Origin: Candidatus Uhrbacteria bacterium | GTDB taxonomy: Bacteria > Patescibacteriota > Patescibacteriia > CAIXNZ01 | Direction: 5' to 3' | Length of the DNA stretch: 11,396 nt | NCBI GenBank assembly: GCA_011046145.1 | Contig: DSBA01000088.1 | Location: 1 to 11,396, forward strand | Shown: in pieces, positions 6,473 to 11,396 of the stretch | Layout of the letters: the number at the start of each line of letters is the position of its first letter | Position numbering within the stretch: position 1 is the first letter of the stretch | Translations under genes and position numbers: made by a program | Notes under the pieces: generated by a model | Database searches by the model: none | The model's input: the letters and a program-made list of their open reading frames with translations, nothing else | What the model was told of the DNA's origin: nothing

Positions 6473-8029
6473 ATGAAAATACTATTTATTTCCGCTGAAG
6501 TAGCTCCTTATATGAAAGTCGGCGGATTATCACAAGTAATGTATTTTCTGCCCCGTTCACTTAAAAAGCTCGGTCATGATGTGCGTATTTTTACTCCGCT
6601 TTATGGCTCATCGCGAGGGCTGGAAAATAAAAAATTAAAAATGCGTTTAGCCCAGTTAAATGTCCCTGTGAATGGCAAGGATAATGGTTTTTTGATTTGT
6701 AATGTGAAATATTTAGCTGGCGATGAAAAAACAGCCAGCGTTTATTTTTTAGAAAATAGGGAATATTATGAATTGCGGGCTAATGCTTTTGGTTATGCTG
6801 ATGATCATATCCGTTTTGCTTTATTATGTAAAGCTTGCCTTGAGTGGCTGATTAAAGAAAAAAAGAAATGTGCTAAAGGCTGGTGGCCGGATGTTATTCA
6901 TTGCCATGATTGGCATGCTTCTTATTTTATAGATTTAGCAAAAAATACGGAGCGTTATAATAAGATTATTGATAAAACACCGGTTCTTTTAACAGTTCAT
7001 AATTTTAAATACCAAGGAAACTGGGATTTTAAATATGTGCCAAAGGAACAGCAGGATAATGGTTTTTCAAAGCTTGCCTCCCTGACCTCGCCTGAATTGC
7101 AAAAGCAAAATGCTTTAAAGCGCGGTTTGCTTTTCGCAGATGCTATTACTACTGTTAGCCCCCAGCATGCTTTGGAAGTTTTGACTCCGGAATATGCAGA
7201 AGGTCTTGAAGATGCTATTTGCCAGGTCCGTGGGAAATTGAGCGGCATACTTAATGGTATTAATGTTGACGAATTTAATCCTTGGAAAGATCAGTCACTT
7301 AAAAAACGTTTTTCTAAAAAAAAATTTATTAAGGCTAGGGCAATTAATAAGGCAGATTTACAAAATGAATTTGGCCTGCAAATCGATCCTCATAAGCCTT
7401 TATTGGCTTTTGTAGGAAGGTTAACAACGCAAAAGGGCCTTGATTTAGTGATTGAAGCTCTGTCTCATTTGTTAGAGGAACATAAAGATATACAGTATAT
7501 TTCTTTGGGTAGCGGCGATGAAAGGTTTAAAAATGCTTTAATAGATTTAAAAAAGAAGTTTCCCGAACAAATCGCTTTGCATCTTTCGTCTGATTTTAAT
7601 CTTCCGAGAAAAATTTTTGCCGGAGCTGACATTATATTAATGCCAAGCGCTTTTGAGCCAGGAGGCATAGTTGCTCTTGAGGCGCAGCGTTATGGGGCTG
7701 TTCCCTTGGTGAGAAAAACAGGCGGGTTAGTAGATATTGTTAATGATTTTGATCCTGTTAGTAAAAAGGGCAATGGGTTTTCTTTCACCCAAAAAACTCC
7801 CTGGGCGCTTTATGACACTATAATCAGAGCGCTTACAATCTATAAACAAAAAAAGATTTGGTATGCTTTGGTTAAAAATTGTCTTAGTCAGGATTTTTCT
7901 TGGGACCATGCGGCTAAAGAGTATGAGGATTGGTACCTTCATAATATAAAAAAAAGAAGCCAAATTTCGTTGATTTATTCAATTTGGAGAAAGATTATTA
8001 AAGAAAATGGGATCAAAAAATCAAAATAA
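6473..8029 (+). CDS. glgA: Glycogen/starch synthase (GT5)
   Basis: A 518-residue cytoplasmic glucosyltransferase, a little longer than typical bacterial GlgA. It transfers glucose from a nucleotide sugar (ADP-glucose in most bacteria) to the end of an alpha-1,4-glucan. The N-terminus MKILFISAEVAPYMKVGGL carries the sugar-nucleotide-binding K15-V-G-G-L. HCHDWH occurs in the N-terminal Rossmann domain. The C-terminal domain has GRLTTQKG (R316, K321) and FEPGG with catalytic-type E395, followed by RYGAVPLVRKTGGL. In most GlgA proteins the motif is EPCG; here the Cys is Gly. The start was set by this diagnostic N-terminus and the promoter immediately upstream. It overlaps the phosphorylase gene by 23 bases, implying translational coupling. 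No GlgC is nearby, so the donor sugar is not settled. Confidence 0.95.
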   Translation: MKILFISAEVAPYMKVGGLSQVMYFLPRSLKKLGHDVRIFTPLYGSSRGLENKKLKMRLAQLNVPVNGKDNGFLICNVKYLAGDEKTASVYFLENREYYELRANAFGYADDHIRFALLCKACLEWLIKEKKKCAKGWWPDVIHCHDWHASYFIDLAKNTERYNKIIDKTPVLLTVHNFKYQGNWDFKYVPKEQQDNGFSKLASLTSPELQKQNALKRGLLFADAITTVSPQHALEVLTPEYAEGLEDAICQVRGKLSGILNGINVDEFNPWKDQSLKKRFSKKKFIKARAINKADLQNEFGLQIDPHKPLLAFVGRLTTQKGLDLVIEALSHLLEEHKDIQYISLGSGDERFKNALIDLKKKFPEQIALHLSSDFNLPRKIFAGADIILMPSAFEPGGIVALEAQRYGAVPLVRKTGGLVDIVNDFDPVSKKGNGFSFTQKTPWALYDTIIRALTIYKQKKIWYALVKNCLSQDFSWDHAAKEYEDWYLHNIKKRSQISLIYSIWRKIIKENGIKKSK

Positions 8030-9710
8030 TATTGATTATACCGACCATCATTTATGGTTTGAAAAATTCCGGAAAAGCACGGAATATAAAAGGCTGAAAT
8101 ATCGCCCGATTGCTTATTTTTGCGCTGAATATGGATTGGAAGATAATTTGCCTATCTTTGCTGGCGGCCTTGGGATCTTGGCGGGAGATGTAATCAAAGA
8201 GGCCAGTGATCAAAAATTGCCTTTTGTTGCCATTGGCTTATATTATCACCAAGGCTATATTTGCGGAGACAAGTCTCTTGATCTTGCTGTTTGTGAAGAT
8301 TTGCCGCCTGACCAGGCTGGATTAGCTCCTGTTTTAGAAAGAAAAAATAAACCGTTGATTATTAAGGTGCCGATACAGGACAGGGATGTGCTGGTTCAGG
8401 TTTGGGAAAAGAAATTAAATGGAGTCAGCTTATTTTTATTGGATACTAATATTAAGGAAAATGCTTCAAATGACCGCCGCATTACTGACCGTCTTTATGT
8501 TAGCGATAAAGAGACAAGGCTTAAGCAGGCTATGATATTAGGCATTGGCGGGCTAAGGTTGCTAGAAGCCTTAAAAATTCATCCTATAATTTATCATATA
8601 AACGAAGGCCATTCTGCAATGCTGGCGTTTGAACTGATTTATCACCAAATGAAAGAAAGGCAATTGGCTTTTGACGCCGCCATACAGTTTGCCCGGCGCC
8701 GCATGGTTTTTACCAACCATACTTTGGTTCCGGCCGGCAATGAGGTTTTTAGCAATGATTTGGCGGCTTTGCTTTTGGGAAAATACGCGCAATCTTTGGG
8801 CGTGCCTGCCTCAGAATTGGTTAAGAGCGGCTTGGTTCAGGAGTCAAGCATTTTTTCTCTGACCATGGTCTCGTTGCGTTTAACAGGGATTATTAATGCC
8901 GTAAGCAAGTTGCATGCCCAAAAAGCCAAAGAAATTTGGGCTGATCATCCGATGGCAGGCATTACCAATGGCGTTCATATAAAAACTTGGGACATGTTAA
9001 AAATTGATTCATCTGATCCAAAAGATCTTTTTTTCGCTCATCAAAAAAGAAAAAAACTTTTGCTTGATTTTATAAAAAAACAAACTGGTCAAGATTGGTC
9101 GTTAGATCATTTGCTTTTGGGCTGGGCCAGAAGATTTGTTTCCTATAAGAGGCCGATAGCTTTGTTTGAGAATCTGGAAAAAATAAAGTCTATTGCCATG
9201 GATTTGAAACAGCCGGTAAAAATAGTTATGGCTGGTCGGCCCCATCCCGACGATGAAGAAGGAGTCGCTTTATTTAAAAAAGTTAAAGCTTTAGCTGACA
9301 CAGAATTAAAAGGCATTTTGGTTCATTTGCCAAATTATAATATTGAAATGGCTAAATTGCTGACAAGCGGCTGTGATGTTTGGCTAAATACGCCAATTTT
9401 AGGCTTTGAGGCTTGCGGCACGTCTGGCATGAAGGCGTCTTTGAATGGTGTTTTGCCTTTTTCAACCAAAGACGGCTGGGTTCATGAAATTGATATGTAC
9501 GGCAAAGGCTGGATTATGGGCAGTGATAATATTGCGGCAGATTCATTGGAAATTTTAGAAAAACAAATCGTGCCAATGTATTATGAACGGGATAAAAATA
9601 ACATCCCCTTGCAATGGGCTGAAAATATGAAAAATTGCCGCCAGATGATAATGAATGATTATTGCGCAACCAGGATGTTAAGGGAATATATAAAGACTTT
9701 ATATTTGTAA
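8007..9710 (+). CDS. glgP: Alpha-glucan (glycogen/maltodextrin) phosphorylase, short GT35 type
   Basis: A 567-residue PLP enzyme that splits terminal glucose from alpha-1,4-glucan with phosphate, giving glucose-1-phosphate. It starts inside the glgA 3' end in another frame. Landmarks of the short alpha-glucan phosphorylase group: IAYFCAEYGLEDNLPIFAGG (about 36-55), NEGHSAM with E200 and H202, ITNGVH, RFVSYKR, AGRPHPDD, and EACGTSGMKASLNGVL, in which K476 should carry pyridoxal phosphate. The protein is only the catalytic core; the larger homologues of about 850 residues with an extra N-terminal domain are not matched. It sits with its synthase in one operon and ends 23 bases before a strong terminator. 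Glucan substrate size cannot be read from sequence. Confidence 0.92.
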   Translation: MGSKNQNNIDYTDHHLWFEKFRKSTEYKRLKYRPIAYFCAEYGLEDNLPIFAGGLGILAGDVIKEASDQKLPFVAIGLYYHQGYICGDKSLDLAVCEDLPPDQAGLAPVLERKNKPLIIKVPIQDRDVLVQVWEKKLNGVSLFLLDTNIKENASNDRRITDRLYVSDKETRLKQAMILGIGGLRLLEALKIHPIIYHINEGHSAMLAFELIYHQMKERQLAFDAAIQFARRRMVFTNHTLVPAGNEVFSNDLAALLLGKYAQSLGVPASELVKSGLVQESSIFSLTMVSLRLTGIINAVSKLHAQKAKEIWADHPMAGITNGVHIKTWDMLKIDSSDPKDLFFAHQKRKKLLLDFIKKQTGQDWSLDHLLLGWARRFVSYKRPIALFENLEKIKSIAMDLKQPVKIVMAGRPHPDDEEGVALFKKVKALADTELKGILVHLPNYNIEMAKLLTSGCDVWLNTPILGFEACGTSGMKASLNGVLPFSTKDGWVHEIDMYGKGWIMGSDNIAADSLEILEKQIVPMYYERDKNNIPLQWAENMKNCRQMIMNDYCATRMLREYIKTLYL

Positions 9711-9733
9711 GATTGTAAATTATATAAAATAAA

Positions 9734-9764
9734 AAAAGAGCCACGGCACTGCCACGGCTCTTTT
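9734..9764. terminator. Bidirectional intrinsic terminator between glgP and the dUTPase-deaminase gene
   Basis: AAAAGAGCC (9734-9742) pairs with GGCTCTTTT (9756-9764), a 9-bp stem. It encloses AC-GGC-ACT-GCC-AC, whose GGC/GCC can pair around a three-base loop. A run of seven A residues precedes the stem and T residues end it. It serves the + strand glycogen operon and the convergent gene whose stop is at 9770-9772. Architecture and flanks resemble 4663-4691. Confidence 0.88.
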
Positions 9765-9769
9765 GAATT

Positions 9770-10795
9770 TTAAAGCATTTCTTTTTTGACAAAGCGGACA
9801 CTGATGCCAGCTGCTTTTACGATCTGAATGCCGTTTTGCGGATAAACGTCTTCTAATACAACTAAATTTTCAATGCCTAGGCCGGCAATTATTTTGGCGC
9901 AAACTTCACATGGTTCAGAAGTGACGTATATGGTCGCGTTTTTAGTTGAACTGCCGACACCGGAAATTAGCATTTTGTTCAAAGCCATCCATTCAGCATG
10001 GATTGCCCGACAACGTTCTATTTGGCTGCCTGAAGGAATATTCTCCTGTTCGCGCAAACAGCCAACTTGGCTGCAGAGTGGCTGGCCCGGAGCTTGGGCA
10101 TTAAAACCATAAGAAACAACATTGTCATCTTTGACAATAACACAGCCGAAGCAACGAGTTTGACCAATAAAATAGCCTTTTTCATCTCGCAGATATTGCC
10201 CATCAGGTCCTTTTTGGCAGCCACGGACACAGTTAGAGCGCATTGAAGCAGCAATAGCCATTTTCATATAAAAAATATCTTGCTGCTGAATTTGGCGTTC
10301 ATATTCTTCAGTGCCTTCTTTAATCTCCTTTAATCCTGTTGAACCAAATCCTCCAGTACCGCGCAAGGTTTTGGGTAGTTCGTTAACTTGTTCAAGTATA
10401 GGGATTTGGACTTCAGAAAAAATTAATTGGGCAATTCTCATGCCTTTTTCAATTTTGAATTGTTTCTGGCCACGATTACGCAGGAGGATGCCAGCCTCGC
10501 CGCGGAAATCAGGATCAATTGTGCCAGGGCTATTGGATAATTCGATGTCATATTTGGAAGCCAGACCGCTTCTGGGTCGGACTTCGCATTGGATTGGCCA
10601 GGGAATAGCAAAAGTAACGCCAATGCCAATAAGAACACTTTCACCTGGCTCTAAAACAAAGGGTAGCTCGTCAATTGGTTTTCGGTTCTTTTTATCCATT
10701 ACCCTGAAAGCATAAACATCATAACCCACGGTGCCATTGCTGGCCCGTTCTGGTATTTGCGCGTCAGGCTTAATTTTTTGAACAAAAATTTTCAT
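9770..10795 (-). CDS. dut: Fused dUTPase - dCMP deaminase (bifunctional dUMP-forming enzyme)
   Basis: A 341-residue cytoplasmic protein with two complete enzymes in one chain. Residues 1-154 are a trimeric-type dUTPase with all five motifs: GTVGYDVYA (21-29), PRSGLASK (74-81), GTIDPDFRGE (91-100, catalytic-type D94), GMRIAQL (118-124) and RGTGGFGSTG (145-154). After a linker of about 15 charged residues, about 172-341 is a ComEB-like dCMP deaminase with HAE (266-268) and PCEVC (295-299), the zinc ligands H266, C296, C299 and catalytic E268. dUTPase gives dUMP from dUTP and the deaminase gives dUMP from dCMP, so the fusion would feed thymidylate synthesis. Unusual features: an insert between NC189 and C218 with CX3C and CX2C pairs, and Phe at 97 where the uracil-stacking Tyr is usual. 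I start at the ATG at 10795, which has AGGAGG seven bases upstream, not nine codons earlier. Confidence 0.95.
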   Translation of the reverse strand: MKIFVQKIKPDAQIPERASNGTVGYDVYAFRVMDKKNRKPIDELPFVLEPGESVLIGIGVTFAIPWPIQCEVRPRSGLASKYDIELSNSPGTIDPDFRGEAGILLRNRGQKQFKIEKGMRIAQLIFSEVQIPILEQVNELPKTLRGTGGFGSTGLKEIKEGTEEYERQIQQQDIFYMKMAIAASMRSNCVRGCQKGPDGQYLRDEKGYFIGQTRCFGCVIVKDDNVVSYGFNAQAPGQPLCSQVGCLREQENIPSGSQIERCRAIHAEWMALNKMLISGVGSSTKNATIYVTSEPCEVCAKIIAGLGIENLVVLEDVYPQNGIQIVKAAGISVRFVKKEML

Positions 10796-10802
10796 TTTTT
10801 CG

Positions 10803-10808
10803 CCTCCT
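10803..10808 (-). promoter_or_regulatory. Shine-Dalgarno AGGAGG deciding the dUTPase-deaminase start
   Basis: The + strand CCTCCT gives AGGAGG on the minus strand, seven bases before ATG 10795. An in-frame ATG 27 bases upstream (10822) would put this site inside the coding region, so the downstream start is preferred. Confidence 0.85.
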
Positions 10809-10842
10809 TTTATAATTTTCAAACAACAACTCTGTTATTTAA

Positions 10843-10870
10843 ATTAACCTTAAAATCAAATGGTTGTCAA
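10843..10870 (-). promoter_or_regulatory. Candidate promoter for the dUTPase-deaminase gene
   Basis: On the minus strand a perfect TTGACA (complement of 10865-10870) is followed after 16 bases by GTTAAT (complement of 10843-10848), a four-of-six -10. The expected leader would be about 40 bases and include the AGGAGG site. The -35 box abuts the inverted repeat at 10879-10957, so anything binding or folding there could affect initiation. Confidence 0.45.
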
Positions 10871-10878
10871 GATTATTT

Positions 10879-10957
10879 GGGCGATTTTTTGATTGGCAGT
10901 GTTTTGCTGTTGTTTTGCCTTTTAAAAAGGAGAGGAATGCCAATCAAAAAATCGCCC
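10879..10957. repeat. 20-bp perfect inverted repeat with a 39-base centre in the divergent intergenic region
   Basis: Arm 10879-10898 is the exact reverse complement of 10938-10957. Pairing extends outward by about four more bases past a one-base bulge (ATTT against AAAT). The 39-base centre contains a near-palindrome, CCTTTTAAAAAGG. Further out, GTCAAG (10866-10871) and CTTGAC (10980-10985) also match as inverted copies and form two outward-facing -35-like boxes. The region lies between the minus-strand dUTPase-deaminase and + strand thiI. It could be a paired operator, a structured RNA, or a small mobile-element relic. No transposase or target duplication is evident. Confidence 0.8.
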
Positions 10958-10984
10958 CAAATCACTTTTTTGAGGAAACCTTGA
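10937..10984 (+). CDS. Possible 15-codon small ORF in the right arm of the inverted repeat
   Basis: ATG at 10937 opens a frame reading MPIKKSPQITFLRKP and stops with TGA at 10982-10984. It is preceded by AAGGAGAGGA, one of the best ribosome binding sites in the window. The start codon sits exactly at the edge of the right arm, so in a + strand transcript the hairpin would bury the coding part while leaving the ribosome site in the loop. No good promoter for such a transcript was found upstream, and purine-rich sequence could mimic a ribosome site by chance. A leader peptide or a coincidence are both possible. Confidence 0.2.
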   Translation: MPIKKSPQITFLRKP

Positions 10985-11008
10985 CGAGTGTTATTTTCCT
11001 TAAATAAT
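10981..11008 (+). promoter_or_regulatory. Candidate distal promoter toward thiI
   Basis: TTGACG at 10981-10986, a 16-base spacer, and AATAAT at 11003-11008 (five of six). It faces thiI and mirrors the minus-strand TTGACA at 10865-10870 across the inverted repeat. The downstream candidate at 11022-11050 is nearer thiI and equally good. Confidence 0.35.
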
Positions 11009-11021
11009 GAGTCGGAGTTAT

Positions 11022-11050
11022 TTGTCAGGCTGGTAAATTTTTGCTAAAAT
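11022..11050 (+). promoter_or_regulatory. Candidate proximal promoter of thiI
   Basis: TTGTCA at 11022-11027, exactly 17 bases, then TAAAAT at 11045-11050. The predicted start near 11057 gives a leader of about 26 bases that contains the tandem AAGGA sites before ATG 11083. Confidence 0.55.
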
Positions 11051-11061
11051 AATAATAAGAA

Positions 11062-11080
11062 TTAAGGATTAAGGATTAAG
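11062..11080 (+). repeat. Tandem 7-base repeat carrying the thiI ribosome binding site
   Basis: TTAAGGA, TTAAGGA, TTAAG run head to tail. The second AAGGA (11071-11075) lies seven bases before the thiI ATG and is the likely Shine-Dalgarno; the first is a spare copy seven bases further upstream. Such repeats can change copy number by slippage and so shift translation efficiency. Confidence 0.6.
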
Positions 11081-11082
11081 TT

Positions 11083-11396
11083 ATGGACAGGTATATTATA
11101 ATCCATTACGGCGAGATTTATTTAAAAGGCGGCAACCGCAAGTTTTTTGAGGATAAATTAATAAGCAATATTAAATTAGCCCTGAAAGATTTAGGGGAAA
11201 TTAAACTTCGTTTGATTTCGGGCAGGATTATCATTGAATTTAATAAAAAATGGCCTTGGGATTTTGTTAGGGAAAAATTGCTTAAAGTTTTCGGCCTTGA
11301 ATATTTTGCATTAGCCTGGAATTCAGCACAGGATATAAAAGAAATTGAAAAAGATTTATATAAGCTGGTTAAAAATAGAAAATTTAAAACATTCAG
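11083..11396 (+). CDS. thiI: tRNA 4-thiouridine synthetase ThiI, N-terminal part (cut by window end)
   Basis: The reading frame is open from ATG 11083 to the window end, 104 full codons, so roughly the first quarter of the protein. The N-terminus has HYGEIYLKGGNRKFFEDKL (8-26), the hallmark start of ThiI leading into the ferredoxin-like and THUMP RNA-binding regions. The catalytic PP-loop domain would lie beyond the window. ThiI activates U8 of tRNAs for sulfur transfer, giving 4-thiouridine; some homologues also serve thiamine synthesis. Both tRNAs in this window have U8. The gene is divergent from the dUTPase-deaminase gene and has its own promoter candidate and an AAGGA ribosome site. Whether a rhodanese domain exists cannot be seen. 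Confidence 0.85.
   Translation, partial: MDRYIIIHYGEIYLKGGNRKFFEDKLISNIKLALKDLGEIKLRLISGRIIIEFNKKWPWDFVREKLLKVFGLEYFALAWNSAQDIKEIEKDLYKLVKNRKFKTF

Noticed and set aside
10311..10715. 134-codon + strand frame across the dUTPase region
   Set aside because: Antisense shadow of the dUTPase domain; no ribosome site and no recognisable motif.
10796..10822. Nine-codon N-terminal extension of the dUTPase-deaminase
   Set aside because: It would place the AGGAGG ribosome site in the coding sequence, and dUTPases start close to the MKIFVQK segment.
1..11396. CRISPR arrays, insertion sequences, phage or defence genes
   Set aside because: No regularly spaced repeats, transposase, integrase or known defence domains were seen on either strand.

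Overview
This is an AT-rich, densely packed bacterial window. It holds two tRNAs, six complete or near-complete recognisable protein genes, one small unknown gene, and a partial gene at each end. UGA works as an ordinary stop: the cation ATPase and the Mur-ligase gene both end on it. Several features fit a reduced-genome Candidate Phyla Radiation (Patescibacteria) organism: low GC, tRNA genes without an encoded CCA end, an initiator tRNA with unusual anticodon-arm bases, a shortened Mur ligase, promoters placed for leaderless mRNAs, and a core-only glucan phosphorylase. This placement is inferred from style and content, not from a marker phylogeny.

Layout. Positions 3-77 look like the last codons of a + strand gene I do not recognise. 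A structured hairpin (92-141) separates it from two minus-strand tRNAs, initiator Met upstream of Lys (353 down to 154). On the + strand follow a P2A-type cation ATPase (575-3250) and a Mur ligase resembling MurE but lacking its UDP-binding N-terminal domain (3308-4621). A glycogen/alpha-glucan block comes next: malQ and a 70-residue unknown protein on the minus strand, divergent from glgA and an overlapping short-type alpha-glucan phosphorylase on the + strand. This block (about 4663-9764) is bracketed by two look-alike bidirectional terminators. GlgA extends glucan from ADP-glucose or UDP-glucose, the phosphorylase releases glucose-1-phosphate, and MalQ shuffles short chains. No GlgC or branching enzyme lies in the window.

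Beyond the second terminator, on the minus strand, is a single 341-residue protein joining a complete dUTPase to a complete dCMP deaminase. Both halves make dUMP, the precursor of dTMP. Its upstream region, shared with a divergent thiI (11083 onward, cut by the window end), holds a 20-bp perfect inverted repeat between two outward-facing TTGAC(A/G) boxes. A possible 15-codon ORF with a strong ribosome binding site sits in its right arm.

The observations most worth checking are the dUTPase-dCMP deaminase fusion with its extra cysteine insert, the initiator tRNA with C33, the leaderless-promoter pattern, and the inverted-repeat element between the divergent nucleotide and thiI genes. No CRISPR array, transposase, integrase or phage gene was seen.
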